Assembly (NCBI GenBank): GCA_031260565.1
Contig: JAISLH010000037.1
Coordinates: forward strand, 1 to 44,312
Source of the DNA: Bacteroidales bacterium
Lineage (GTDB): Bacteria; Bacteroidota; Bacteroidia; Bacteroidales; P3
Reading direction: 5' to 3'
DNA length: 44,312 bases
Program-made: the position numbers and the translations under genes
The notes under the pieces: model-generated
Seen by the model: only the letters and a program-made list of their open reading frames with translations
Told to the model about the DNA's origin: nothing
Databases searched by the model: none
Part shown: positions 23,345-31,958 of the stretch, piece after piece
Layout: each line of letters opens with the position of its first letter
Position numbering within the stretch: the stretch's first letter is position 1

Positions 23345-24714
23345 GGTTGGCGTATCATTTTAAGGAAACCAACTTCTTTTTCGCTCAAATGACGCCAATG
23401 TCCTCTTGGAATTTCCTTCTTGGTCAGCCCAGCAAAGGATGTGCGATCTAACTTCAAGACCTCATAATCCAAAGCCTCAAACAACCGCCGCACAATACGA
23501 TTTCTGCCGCTATGTATCTCAACTCCAACGACTTTTCTGCTGCTGTCTTCCCCGTCAAACTCTATTTGGTCAAACCAAGCCTTGCCATCCTCCAGCTCAA
23601 TGCCTTCTACAAGCCGCTGCATATCGTCTGCCGTGAGGCGTCTGTTGAGTTCAGCCCGATAAATCTTTTTTGCACCATAGGAAGGGTGGGTAAGCATCTT
23701 CGCCAATTCGCCATCGTTGGTGAAAAGCAGCACTCCCGTTGTGTTTCTGTCCAATCTGCCAACGGGATATATCCTTTCGCGGCAAGCATCTCTTACCAAG
23801 TCCATTACAGTCTTGCGTCCGCGTTCGTCTTCGGTCGTTGTAATGAAGTCCTTTGGCTTGTTGAGCAGCACATAAACCTTTTTCTCGCCTATCAATCTTT
23901 TCCCTCGACAGGTAACAACGTCTTTGCGTGAAACCTTATAGCCCATCTGGGTGATAATCTGTTCATTGACCTTCACAAAACCCTCAGCTATCAGCCCGTC
24001 AGCTTCTCTGCGAGAACACAGACCGGAGTTGGCGATGTAGCGATTAAGTCTCACCATTTCAGGTTCTTTTGTTATTGTCTTAGGGTTGCGTCTTGGGGCT
24101 TCAAAAACTCTTTTGGGTCTGTCCAAATCTATTCTCTTTCTGTTGTGAGGAGATGTTGCTCTGTCGGAAGACCACTTTGGCTTATCGGAAGAAAATTTAG
24201 ACCTTTCAAAAGGTGATTTAGACCTGTCGGAATATGAATTAGACCTGTCGGAACGTGAATTAGACCTGTCGGAATATGAATTAGTCCTGTCAGAAGAATA
24301 TTTTGGCTTATCTGATGACCATTTTGACCTGCCGAAAGATGAATTAGTTCTGTCGGAATATGAGTTAGTCCTGTCGGAATGTGAATTAGTCCTGTCAGAA
24401 GAATATTTAGGCTTATCCGAAGACCACTTTGACCTGCCGAAAGATGAATTTGTTCTGTCAGAATATGAATTAGACCTGTCAGAATGTGAATTTGTCCTGT
24501 CCAAAGATATTTTCTTCTTATTATAAGGAGATGTTGCTCTGTCGGAAGAATATTTTGGTTTATCGGAAGACCATTTAGGTTTATCCGAAGAATATTTAGA
24601 TTTGCCTGAATATGAATTAGTCCTGTCCGAATATGATTTAGACTTATCCGAAGACCTGTTTGTTCGTTCTCTATTGAAGTTTCCGCCGCTTTGATTATCG
24701 TTTTTTCTGTACAT
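23329..24714 (-). CDS. RluB/RsuA-family pseudouridine synthase with heptad-repeat extension
   Basis: A 461-residue protein. The S4 RNA-binding domain starts at residue ~220 (MVRLNRYIANSGLCSRREAD) and the catalytic domain has PVGRLDRNTTGVLLF with catalytic Asp322. This family modifies uridine in 23S or 16S rRNA; by type (S4 plus GRLDxxTxGL) it fits RluB/RsuA. Residues ~20-201 are an extension of about 26 heptapeptides such as NSYSDRT, NSSFGRS, KWSSDKP and KYSSDRT, rich in Ser, Asp, Lys and Arg and surely disordered. Low-complexity N-terminal extensions are usual in Bacteroidales homologues, but the exact 21-nt pitch is shared with the intergenic arrays. A -7 box TACCTTTG lies at 24735-24742. 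The stop is inside the last unit of array E. Confidence 0.9.
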   Translation of the reverse strand: MYRKNDNQSGGNFNRERTNRSSDKSKSYSDRTNSYSGKSKYSSDKPKWSSDKPKYSSDRATSPYNKKKISLDRTNSHSDRSNSYSDRTNSSFGRSKWSSDKPKYSSDRTNSHSDRTNSYSDRTNSSFGRSKWSSDKPKYSSDRTNSYSDRSNSRSDRSNSYSDRSKSPFERSKFSSDKPKWSSDRATSPHNRKRIDLDRPKRVFEAPRRNPKTITKEPEMVRLNRYIANSGLCSRREADGLIAEGFVKVNEQIITQMGYKVSRKDVVTCRGKRLIGEKKVYVLLNKPKDFITTTEDERGRKTVMDLVRDACRERIYPVGRLDRNTTGVLLFTNDGELAKMLTHPSYGAKKIYRAELNRRLTADDMQRLVEGIELEDGKAWFDQIEFDGEDSSRKVVGVEIHSGRNRIVRRLFEALDYEVLKLDRTSFAGLTKKEIPRGHWRHLSEKEVGFLKMIRQPKDSK

Positions 24715-24734
24715 AAGTTGATAAAATTGAGGTG

Positions 24735-24742
24735 CAAAGGTA
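24735..24742 (-). promoter_or_regulatory. -7 promoter box of the pseudouridine synthase gene
   Basis: The minus strand reads TACCTTTG then CACC, 21 bases before the ATG. Confidence 0.65.
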
Positions 24743-24851
24743 CATTTAATTTTCCAAATAAGCGTTTATTGGCGTTATAACTTGATTTTGGCAAATTGAA
24801 AACAAATAGCAGTAAAATGAAAAAAAGCATTGATTTTCCATAAAAAAAGAC

Positions 24852-24859
24852 TAATTTTG
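24852..24859 (+). promoter_or_regulatory. -7 promoter box of hutI
   Basis: TAATTTTG followed by CAAAACG, 33 bases before the ATG at 24892. Confidence 0.65.
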
Positions 24860-24891
24860 CAAAACGATAATTCAAAAAAGCAAAACAGGAT

Positions 24892-26160
24892 ATGAGAATG
24901 CTAATCAAAAACATTAAAGGCTTAGTCTCAACAGAGACAACGACAAGAGCAATAGCTGTCTGTGGGAAAGAAATGGATAATTTGGCGGTTGTTGATAATG
25001 CGTTTCTGATTGTTGAAGATGGTGTCTTTAAAGCCTTTGGAGCGATGAGCGAAATGCCGCTTGGTGAGTTTGAGACCACGATTGACGCTGACGGACGTTT
25101 CGTTCTGCCTTCGTTTTGCGACTCTCACACCCATATTGTCTTCAAAGGCAGCCGCGAAATAGAATATATAGACAAGATAAAGGGGCTTTCCTACGAGCAG
25201 ATTGCTAAAAGAGGCGGCGGGATTCTTAACTCAGCCGACCGATTGAGGGAAGCAACGGAGGAAGAACTTTATTTAGAGGCTCGCAAACGAATAGAGGAGA
25301 TGATGGATTATGGCACTGGTGCTGTGGAAATTAAATCCGGTTACGGCTTATCAACCCAAAGTGAGCTGAAAATGCTTCGCGTAATACGGAGACTTAAAGC
25401 TGATTGTGCGGTGGCAATAAAGGCGACTTTTCTTGGGGCTCACGCTGTGCCAAGAGAATATATTGGGAGACAGGATGCTTATGTTGATTTGATAATACAG
25501 GAAATGCTGCCCGCCATTGCAGAGGAAAATTTAGCGGATTACGTAGATGTGTTTTGCGATGAAGGTTTCTTTACACCCGAACAGACAGACAGGATACTCT
25601 TTGCTGCTATGGGTTACGGCATTGTGCCAAAGATACACGCCAATGAGTTAGATAATTCAGGCGGTGTTGAAGTTGGGGTGAAATATAATGCTTTGAGCGT
25701 TGATCATCTTGAATTTATAGGAGCAAGTCAAATAGAGGCTTTAATGGCGTCTCAAACTATGCCGACCATTCTTCCCGGTGCTGCCTTCTTTCTTAATATG
25801 CGTCTGTCGCCTGCAAGAGATATGATAGCCGCCGGGCTTCCTGTGGCAATGGCTTCGGACTTCAATCCCGGCTCTTCTCCTTCTGGCAATATGCAACTTA
25901 TACTTAGTATGGCGTGTGTTAATTACAGACTGACGCCTTTTGAAGCTATCAACGCTACAACGCTCAATACGGCTTATGCAATGGGCATTAGCAATACTCA
26001 TGGCTCAATAGCGGTTGGCAAAGTGGCTAACTTTTACATCACAACAAAGATTCCGACCATTGAATACCTGCCTTATTACTATGGAAGCAATAAAGTATGG
26101 CGTGCTTTTGTCAATGGCGTTGAACACATTAAGACTTCGGACAATGGAAATGAACAATAA
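24892..26160 (+). CDS. hutI: Imidazolonepropionase
   Basis: A 422-residue amidohydrolase that opens 4-imidazolone-5-propionate to N-formimidoyl-glutamate in histidine breakdown. Visible family motifs: metal site SHTHIVFKGSREIEY (His-x-His), the HutI-specific KGLSYEQIAKRGGGI, VEIKSGYGLS, a second ligand in TFLGAHAVP, KIHANELDNSGG, and SDFNPGSSPSGNMQLI with the late catalytic Asp. Length fits the family. No hutU, hutH or hutG/ftcD gene lies nearby, so the pathway is not clustered in this window. The start at 24892 (MRMLIKNIK) fits the promoter box at 24852; the ATG two codons later is equally possible. The gene overlaps the next by 17 bases. Confidence 0.93.
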   Translation: MRMLIKNIKGLVSTETTTRAIAVCGKEMDNLAVVDNAFLIVEDGVFKAFGAMSEMPLGEFETTIDADGRFVLPSFCDSHTHIVFKGSREIEYIDKIKGLSYEQIAKRGGGILNSADRLREATEEELYLEARKRIEEMMDYGTGAVEIKSGYGLSTQSELKMLRVIRRLKADCAVAIKATFLGAHAVPREYIGRQDAYVDLIIQEMLPAIAEENLADYVDVFCDEGFFTPEQTDRILFAAMGYGIVPKIHANELDNSGGVEVGVKYNALSVDHLEFIGASQIEALMASQTMPTILPGAAFFLNMRLSPARDMIAAGLPVAMASDFNPGSSPSGNMQLILSMACVNYRLTPFEAINATTLNTAYAMGISNTHGSIAVGKVANFYITTKIPTIEYLPYYYGSNKVWRAFVNGVEHIKTSDNGNEQ

Positions 26161-26425
26161 ATATGACGATATAAAAAATCTGATTGACGATTTGAGGCTT
26201 GATGAGGCTAAAATGAGACTTGAACAGATTATTGCAAACAATCAGGCGGACGATATGACGTATTATCTGCTTGGAAATCTCTTTCGGCGTGGTAATGATT
26301 GGAAACACGCCATTGATTGTTACACTCAGGCTATTGAAATCAACCCGCAAAGCCCTGCTGTAGCGGCTCGGCAAATGGCAATCAATATTTTGAATTTCTA
26401 TAATACTGATATGTATAATCATTAG
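26144..26425 (+). CDS. Small TPR protein
   Basis: A 93-residue protein (MEMNNKYDDIKNLIDDLRLD...) starting inside the last codons of hutI, so translationally coupled; a second ATG at 26150 is also possible. One and a half TPR units are visible: RLDEAKMRLEQIIANNQADD, then YLLGNLFRRGNDWKHAIDCY followed by TQAIEINPQSPA. It has no signal peptide, hence probably a cytoplasmic adaptor. The partner is unknown. Confidence 0.7.
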   Translation: MEMNNKYDDIKNLIDDLRLDEAKMRLEQIIANNQADDMTYYLLGNLFRRGNDWKHAIDCYTQAIEINPQSPAVAARQMAINILNFYNTDMYNH

Positions 26426-26494
26426 AAAGCAACCAGAAAATGGATGAAAGAGAGAGTAAATTAAACGAAAGAAACAGAAAAATAAAATAAAGAT

Positions 26495-27598
26495 ATGTCA
26501 TTAAAATGTGGAATAGTAGGATTGCCAAACGTTGGAAAATCAACACTCTTTAACTGTTTGTCAAACGCAAAAGCCCAAGCGGCTAACTTTCCTTTTTGTA
26601 CCATTGAGCCAAATCTTGGAGTTATCACCGTGCCTGACCAAAGGCTTAACGTCTTGGCTGATTTGGTTCATCCGCAAAGAATCGTTCCCACGACTGTTGA
26701 AATCGTTGATATTGCCGGATTGGTAAAAGGAGCAAGCAAAGGTGAGGGTCTGGGCAATAAATTCTTGGCTAACATACGCGAATGTGATGCTTTGCTGCAC
26801 GTTTTGAGGTGTTTCGATGACGATAATGTTATTCACGTTGATGGTTCTGTCAATCCGCTGCGTGATAAGGAGATTATAGATACCGAATTGCAGCTTAAAG
26901 ACCTTGAAACTCTTGAAACCCGTTACTCAAAAGCAGAGAAGGCAGCAAAATTAGGAGGTAATATTGAAGCCAAAGCAAGTTTTGAGGTCATCAAACGCTA
27001 TAAGGCGGTGCTTGAACAGGGTATCAATGCACGGACTGTTGCTTTTAACACCAAAGATGAGCAGAAGGCGGCACGGGAGCTTTGTTTGCTGACGGCGAAA
27101 CCTGTCCTTTATGTCTGCAATGTTGATGAGGCAAGTGCCAAGCAAGGTAATAAATATGTGGAACAGATAAAGGCTGAAGCAGAGCGGGAGAATGCTCAAA
27201 TACTTGTTGTGGCGGCTAAGATAGAAGCGGATATTGCTGAATTAGAGTCTTATGAGGAGAAGATGATGTTTCTTTCTGAATTGGGCTTGGAGCAATCGGG
27301 AGTCGTCAGATTGATAACAGCGGCTTACAAACTCTTGGATCTGGAAACTTTTCTAACCGCTGGACCAAGTGAAGTCAGGGCTTGGACGTTTCATAAGGGT
27401 AGTAAAGCTCCTGTTTGTGCAGGTGTGATACACAGCGACTTTGAAAAGGGGTTCATAAGGGCTGAAGTGATAAAATATAATGATTATGTAACGCTTGGTT
27501 CTGAACTTTCGTGCAAAGAATCTGGTAAAATGAACGTGGAAGGCAAAGATTACGTTGTGCAGGATGGTGATATAATGCACTTCCGCTTCAATGTGTAG
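26495..27598 (+). CDS. ychF: Ribosome-binding ATPase YchF (Obg-family)
   Basis: A 367-residue P-loop protein. G1 is GLPNVGKST (residues 9-17), G3 is [20 protein letters not shown], and the specificity motif is NVDE in YVCNVDEAS instead of NKxD, the hallmark of YchF that makes it prefer ATP. A helical coiled-coil insert follows ([19 protein letters not shown]). The C-terminal TGS domain contains [20 protein letters not shown] and the end [13 protein letters not shown]. It binds ribosomes and is linked to stress regulation. 70 bases separate it from the TPR gene. Confidence 0.97.
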   Translation: MSLKCGIVGLPNVGKSTLFNCLSNAKAQAANFPFCTIEPNLGVITVPDQRLNVLADLVHPQRIVPTTVEIVDIAGLVKGASKGEGLGNKFLANIRECDALLHVLRCFDDDNVIHVDGSVNPLRDKEIIDTELQLKDLETLETRYSKAEKAAKLGGNIEAKASFEVIKRYKAVLEQGINARTVAFNTKDEQKAARELCLLTAKPVLYVCNVDEASAKQGNKYVEQIKAEAERENAQILVVAAKIEADIAELESYEEKMMFLSELGLEQSGVVRLITAAYKLLDLETFLTAGPSEVRAWTFHKGSKAPVCAGVIHSDFEKGFIRAEVIKYNDYVTLGSELSCKESGKMNVEGKDYVVQDGDIMHFRFNV

Positions 27599-27695
27599 GA
27601 GCAAAACTGCAATCTGACAATTTATATCTTTGATAGAATTAGTGAAAAAAAAGTTCGGTGAGGGCGTAATTTGAGTTTAATATCAAAATATTTCG

Positions 27696-27703
27696 TACCT
27701 TTG
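27696..27703 (+). promoter_or_regulatory. -7 promoter box of glyS
   Basis: TACCTTTG then CCGCC, 22 bases before the ATG at 27725. It lies inside the upstream part of the longer open frame, which shows that ATG 27725 and not TTG 27671 is the start. Confidence 0.7.
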
Positions 27704-27724
27704 CCGCCTCATTTTGTATTATTT

Positions 27725-29254
27725 ATGGCAAACAACGAAGAACTGTTTAAGAAGATAACATCACACGCTAAGGAGTATGGTTTCATCTTTCCGTCAAGTG
27801 AAATATATGACGGAATGGCGGCTGTCTATGATTATGGTCAATGGGGAGTGGAGTTAAAAAACAACATACGAAGCTATTGGTGGAAAGCAATGACGCAGAT
27901 GCACGAAAACATCGTAGGGATTGATACTTCAATCTTTATGAATCCTACAATATGGAAAGCATCGGGGCATGTAGATGCCTTTAACGACCCTCTGATTGAC
28001 AATAAGGACTCAAAGAAACGCTATCGTGCTGATGTGTTGATAGAAGATCATATTGCAAAGATAGAAGACAAGATAAACAAGGAAGTAGAAAAGGCTATAA
28101 AGCGGTTTGGTGAGGATTTTAACAAAGAGCAGTTTTGTTCCACCAATCCAAGAGTATTAGAGCATTCGGCAAAGATAAGAGAGATAACGGCGAGATATGC
28201 AACGGCTATGCAGAACAATGATTTAGCCGACATAAAGCAGCTCATAGAGGATTTGGAAATTGTTTGCCCTGTGTCAGGAACAAGAAACTGGACAGAGGTT
28301 CGCCAATTCAACCTGATGTTTTCAACAAAGATAGGCTCGGTGTCTGATGAGGCGGATGTGATATATCTTCGCCCTGAAACGGCTCAAGGTATCTTTGTCA
28401 ATTATCTTAATGTGCAAAAGACAGGACGAATGAAGATTCCTTTCGGAATTGCACAGACGGGAAAGGCTTTTCGTAATGAGATAGTGGCTCGGCAGTTTAT
28501 CTTCCGCATGAGAGAGTTTGAGCAGATGGAAATGCAGTTCTTCGTCCGTCCGGGTGAGGAACTGAAATGGTTTTCTTACTGGAAGCAAGAGAGAATGAGA
28601 TGGCATTTGTCGCTTGGTATGTCTGCGAGCAAGTATCGTTTTCATGACCACGAGAAATTAGCACATTACGCTAACGCTGCAACCGATATAGAGTTTGAAT
28701 TCCCATTTGGCTTCAAGGAATTGGAAGGAATACACTCACGAACCGACTTTGACTTAAAGCGACATCAAGAGTTCTCTGGTAAGAAACTTCAATACTTTGA
28801 CCCGGAACTTAATGACAGCTACGTGCCTTATGTTGTTGAAACTTCCATTGGCTTAGACAGGATGTTCCTTGCCATATTTGCTAATTCTTTTACCGAAGAG
28901 ACACTTGATGATGGCTCATCTCGTGTTGTCTTACGTTTGCCTCGTGTGCTTGCACCAGTGAAAGCGGCTATTCTTCCTTTGGTTAAGAAGGATGGAATGC
29001 CTGAAAAAGCACGTGAAATTATGAATAAGTTAAAGTATGACTTTAATTTGATCTATGAAGAGAAAGATGCAATCGGCAAACGCTATCGCAGACAGGACGC
29101 TATCGGTACTCCATATTGCATAACTATTGACTCTCAAACTTCGGAAGACGATACGGTAACGGTGAGAGAGCGAGACACAATGCAGCAAGAGCGGTTGCCA
29201 ATCGCCAATCTTGCTTCATATATTAGAGAAAACATTAACCCTTTAATACAATAA
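27725..29254 (+). CDS. glyS: Glycyl-tRNA synthetase (archaeal/eukaryotic dimeric type)
   Basis: A 509-residue class II synthetase charging tRNA-Gly. It has the N-terminal GFIFPSSEIYDGMAAVYDYG, motif 2 around AFRNEIVARQFIFRMREFEQ and motif 3 ETSIGLDRMFLAIF, plus LRPETAQGIFVNYL. The C-terminal anticodon domain has APVKAAILPLVKKDGMPEKA and GKRYRRQDAIGTPYC. This is the single-chain type used by Bacteroidota, not the alpha2beta2 form. The start MANNEELFKKIT is fixed by the promoter. The next gene starts 6 bases after its stop, suggesting co-transcription. Confidence 0.96.
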   Translation: MANNEELFKKITSHAKEYGFIFPSSEIYDGMAAVYDYGQWGVELKNNIRSYWWKAMTQMHENIVGIDTSIFMNPTIWKASGHVDAFNDPLIDNKDSKKRYRADVLIEDHIAKIEDKINKEVEKAIKRFGEDFNKEQFCSTNPRVLEHSAKIREITARYATAMQNNDLADIKQLIEDLEIVCPVSGTRNWTEVRQFNLMFSTKIGSVSDEADVIYLRPETAQGIFVNYLNVQKTGRMKIPFGIAQTGKAFRNEIVARQFIFRMREFEQMEMQFFVRPGEELKWFSYWKQERMRWHLSLGMSASKYRFHDHEKLAHYANAATDIEFEFPFGFKELEGIHSRTDFDLKRHQEFSGKKLQYFDPELNDSYVPYVVETSIGLDRMFLAIFANSFTEETLDDGSSRVVLRLPRVLAPVKAAILPLVKKDGMPEKAREIMNKLKYDFNLIYEEKDAIGKRYRRQDAIGTPYCITIDSQTSEDDTVTVRERDTMQQERLPIANLASYIRENINPLIQ

Positions 29255-29260
29255 ACAAAG

Positions 29261-29932
29261 ATGAAGAGAATGATTTTAACGGCTATAACTTTAGCCCTTA
29301 CCTTTGGAGCAAATGCTCAAAAGATTACGCAACAGGCAACTATTGCCCAAGCAGGTGAAGACTTGAAGGAGATACGTCTTCCAGAACCACAGCGGAAAGG
29401 CGGAAAACCACTGATGGAATGTCTTAACGAACGCAAATCTCTAAGAGATTTTGGCGACAAACGATTAGATTTTCAAATGTTGTCTAACTTTCTTTGGGCT
29501 TCTTATGGTGTAAGCAGAGAAGACGGACGCCGTACTGCACCAACAGCACGCAACGCTCAAGACATTTCAATCTACGTTGTGATGGAAAAAGGTGTCTATC
29601 GCTGGGAGAGTACCAAGAACTTATTGATACTGCTTCAAGAAGGAGACTTTAGAAGAGAGACAGGTCCGCAGCCTTTTGTCCCAAAAGCACAATGGAACAT
29701 CGCCATAGTTTCAGACCTGAGTAAGTACGGCGAAATAGAAGACCCCACATCTATCAAGTATGGAGCAATGTCTGCTGGTTATGTTTCAGAGAATATGTAT
29801 CTGTTTTGTGCCGCTTTTGACTTGGCAACTGTTGCTCGTGCGATGTTTGATCAAGAAGCAATGAAGAAATTATTGAAACTTAACAAAACAGAAATGGTAA
29901 TGTTGGTTCATTCAGTTGGCGTGATGCCGTAA
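29261..29932 (+). CDS. Exported nitroreductase-family protein (SagB-like fold)
   Basis: A 223-residue protein with an N-terminal signal peptide MKRMILTAITLALTFGANAQ and then a nitroreductase/SagB-type FMN-binding domain: ECLNERKSLRDFGDKRLDFQ, LSNFLWASYGVSREDGRRTA, PTARNAQDISIYVVMEKGVY, and AGYVSENMYLFCAAFDLATV near the end. The arginine-serine 'RxSxRxF' start and the late helix are standard for the family. Secreted nitroreductase-like proteins are frequent in Bacteroidales; substrate unknown. It is probably co-transcribed with glyS, with a strong terminator 22 bases downstream. Confidence 0.87.
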   Translation: MKRMILTAITLALTFGANAQKITQQATIAQAGEDLKEIRLPEPQRKGGKPLMECLNERKSLRDFGDKRLDFQMLSNFLWASYGVSREDGRRTAPTARNAQDISIYVVMEKGVYRWESTKNLLILLQEGDFRRETGPQPFVPKAQWNIAIVSDLSKYGEIEDPTSIKYGAMSAGYVSENMYLFCAAFDLATVARAMFDQEAMKKLLKLNKTEMVMLVHSVGVMP

Positions 29933-29952
29933 AAATAGTCCTGACTGTTGAT

Positions 29953-29999
29953 TAAAAAGTCAGTAACTTTTGACAAAAAAGTTGCTGACTTTTTTTATT
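29953..29999 (+). terminator. Intrinsic terminator after the nitroreductase gene
   Basis: AAAAAGTCAGTAACTTTT (29954-29971) pairs with AAAAGTTGCTGACTTTTT (29977-29994) with one G-U pair, followed by a T tract. The stem word GTCAG/CTGAC is the same as that repeated in array F just downstream. Confidence 0.85.
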
Positions 30000-30003
30000 T
30001 TTT

Positions 30004-30410
30004 CACTGTCTTAATTTCAAAAATGAACTCATTTACAAACTTGAAACAACTGTTTCAAATCAAAAACTCACTCATTTAATTTCAAAAATGAGCTCATTTA
30101 AAAATGCGTTTTAACTGTTTTAATTTTGTGAAACAGTTGTTTCAAAATAAAAAGTCAGCACATTTTCATTATTAAGTCAGTGAGTTATCAGTTCTAACTC
30201 ACTAACTTTTCGCTGCCAACTCACTGACTTTTTACTGCTAAAACGCTGACTTTTCCTAACAAAACAGTCATTTTGCTCTTCCAAAACGCTGACTTTTTAC
30301 ATCAAAACGCCAAAATAGCACTCCAAACTTACAGATTTATTGCAAAATATCAGCGTTTTGATGTAAAAAGTTGGCGTTTTATTATAAAAAGTCAATGAGT
30401 AGTTAGTTTT
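30004..30410. repeat. Array F: 21-nt phased repeat with CTGACTTTT word
   Basis: Units at 30220, 30241, 30262, 30283, 30304, 30325, 30346, 30367 and 30388 begin CTCACTGAC, AAACGCTGAC, AAACAGTC, AAAACGCTGAC, AAAACGCC, AAACTTAC, AATATCAGCG, AAAGTTGG and AAAGTCAATG: one word in both orientations at exactly 21 nt. The left half (30004-30219) has related words (AACTCATTT, AAACAGTTG, GTCAGTGAG) at 21-22 nt. It fills most of the 576-base gap between the nitroreductase gene and the next gene; I see no gene in it. Confidence 0.85.
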
Positions 30411-30467
30411 TTTCTTACATTTTGTTATTAAGATACGCCAAAATGATGATTGTAAGTGTTTTTTTTG

Positions 30468-30475
30468 TACTTTTG
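30468..30475 (+). promoter_or_regulatory. -7 promoter box of the DUF4190-like gene
   Basis: TACTTTTG then CAGTC, preceded by a T run; 33 bases before the ATG at 30509. Confidence 0.65.
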
Positions 30476-30508
30476 CAGTCTTGAACAACAATTAAAAACT
30501 TAGTCATT

Positions 30509-30865
30509 ATGGAAAATCAATTAAAAGAAAACCCGCCGTATTCCGTTGCTGTATTAGCCTTAGGTATTTGTTCTATAGTCGTAAGTTCTTTCGGTATTGT
30601 CTGCGGAATCATTGCTTTAGTGTTAGCAAACAAAGGTTTTGAGCAGTATAAACTTGCACCTGAGTTGTATAAGTCTTCACAATTTCTTAAAGCGGGAAAG
30701 ATTTGTGCTATAATAGGAGTGTCTTTGAGAGGTTTTCTTATTGTTTTTGCAATATTTATCGCCATTCTCTATGGTACGATTGAAGGTTTTTCACATATAT
30801 TTTACCATTTTGACGGTCAAACTTTAAGAGATTTTCTTCATCAAGTCGTTGATAATATAGAATAA
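30509..30865 (+). CDS. Small inner-membrane protein (DUF4190/CCC-motif type)
   Basis: A 118-residue protein with two membrane helices: residues ~12-38 (VAVLALGICSIVVSSFGIVC, GIIALVLANKG) and ~64-92 (AGKICAIIGVSLRGFLIVFA, IFIAILY). Between them lies a loop, FEQYKLAPELYKSSQFLKAG. This helix-loop-helix layout with Gly-rich helices is typical of DUF4190-like membrane proteins of Bacteroidota. Function unknown. The next gene starts 15 bases later, so it may be co-transcribed. Confidence 0.7.
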   Translation: MENQLKENPPYSVAVLALGICSIVVSSFGIVCGIIALVLANKGFEQYKLAPELYKSSQFLKAGKICAIIGVSLRGFLIVFAIFIAILYGTIEGFSHIFYHFDGQTLRDFLHQVVDNIE

Positions 30866-30880
30866 GTCTTTGAAATAGCG

Positions 30881-31870
30881 ATGCTAAAAAAGATACTTGT
30901 CATTCAAACTGCGTCTATTGGGGACGTTGTTTTGGCGACTTCTCTTTTGGAAACCTTACACAGAGACCTGCCTTTTGTGCAGTTGGATATTGTTGTTAAG
31001 GCGGGAAATGAGTCTTTATTTGAAGGTCATCCGTTCTTAAACAAAGTGTTTCTATGGCAAAAACGGCAAAATAAATACCGAAATTTACTAAAACTTATTG
31101 GCGAAATAAGGACTCAGAAGTATGATATTACCATAAATCTGCAACGATTTCTTAGCAGTGGGATGATAACTCTGCTTTCTAACGCTACTGAAATGCGGGG
31201 TTTTAAGAAAAATCCCTTAGCTTTTTTGTTCTCAAAACGCTATGAGCATACAATAAGTAGCACAAATTTTGTTCATGAAACGGTGAGAAATGCGGCTTTA
31301 ATTGCTGATTTATGCCGACAACCCATAGAAAAACCGAAGCTATATCCTGACTTTGAGACCATTTTTCCTTTTCAAAATGAGGGCGTTTATTATACAATAA
31401 GTCCGTCATCTCTTTGGGTTACCAAGCAGATGCCTTTATCTAAATGGGCTGAATTGGTGAGTGCTGCTGCTGAAAAGGGATTTGTTTGTTTGCTGGGAGC
31501 GAGAAATGATTGGGATTTGTGCGAAAAGATTATCAAGATGTCGGCAATTAAGAATGGAAAGTGTTTGAATCTCTGTGGTGAATTGTCGTTTTTGCAGTCG
31601 TGCAGTCTTATGAAGAGAGCGAAGATGAACTTTACTAATGACTCTGCTCCTTTACATTTCTGCTCGGCAGTCAATGCTTCTGTTACGGCGGTTTTTTGTT
31701 CTACGGTTACAGAGTTTGGTTTTACGCCTTTGAGTGAGGATAGTCTTGTTGTTCAAACGAAGAAAAAGTTGAGTTGTCGTCCTTGTGGCTTGCACGGATA
31801 TAGTCAATGCCCGAAGAAACATTTTGATTGTGGTGATATAGATATTAAGGATTTGACAGAGCGGCTTTAA
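30881..31870 (+). CDS. GT9-family heptosyltransferase-like glycosyltransferase
   Basis: A 329-residue protein with the ADP-heptose:LPS heptosyltransferase (GT9) layout. The N-terminal Rossmann domain reads KKILVIQTASIGDVVLATSL with the acidic residue after the first strand (IGDVVLAT). The second domain has YTISPSSLWVTKQMPLSKWA and the nucleotide-sugar site MNFTNDSAPLHFCSAVNASV ('NDSxxxH'), followed by ALFG-like VTAVFCSTV. Near the C-terminus a Cys-rich stretch CRPCGLHGYSQCPKKHFDC is present, as in many members. It probably adds heptose to the lipid A core. HldA for ADP-heptose synthesis is encoded at 39,339. Confidence 0.88.
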   Translation: MLKKILVIQTASIGDVVLATSLLETLHRDLPFVQLDIVVKAGNESLFEGHPFLNKVFLWQKRQNKYRNLLKLIGEIRTQKYDITINLQRFLSSGMITLLSNATEMRGFKKNPLAFLFSKRYEHTISSTNFVHETVRNAALIADLCRQPIEKPKLYPDFETIFPFQNEGVYYTISPSSLWVTKQMPLSKWAELVSAAAEKGFVCLLGARNDWDLCEKIIKMSAIKNGKCLNLCGELSFLQSCSLMKRAKMNFTNDSAPLHFCSAVNASVTAVFCSTVTEFGFTPLSEDSLVVQTKKKLSCRPCGLHGYSQCPKKHFDCGDIDIKDLTERL

Positions 31871-31904
31871 GTTTTTTCAATATTATTCTTTACTTATAAC
31901 ATAA

Positions 31905-31941
31905 AAAAAGAGCCTTTTGACAATTCAAAAGGCTCTTTTCT
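31905..31941. terminator. Bidirectional terminator
   Basis: AAAGAGCCTTTTGA and TCAAAAGGCTCTTT form a 14-bp perfect stem with A-run and T-run on either side. It serves the glycosyltransferase gene (+) and the OmpA gene (-). Confidence 0.88.
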
Positions 31942-31958
31942 TTGTTGTTATTTCTGTG

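Noticed and set aside
24129..25079. 316-codon frame over the pseudouridine synthase 5' half and hutI start
   Set aside because: It is a shadow of the 21-nt coding repeats in another frame and crosses two promoters.
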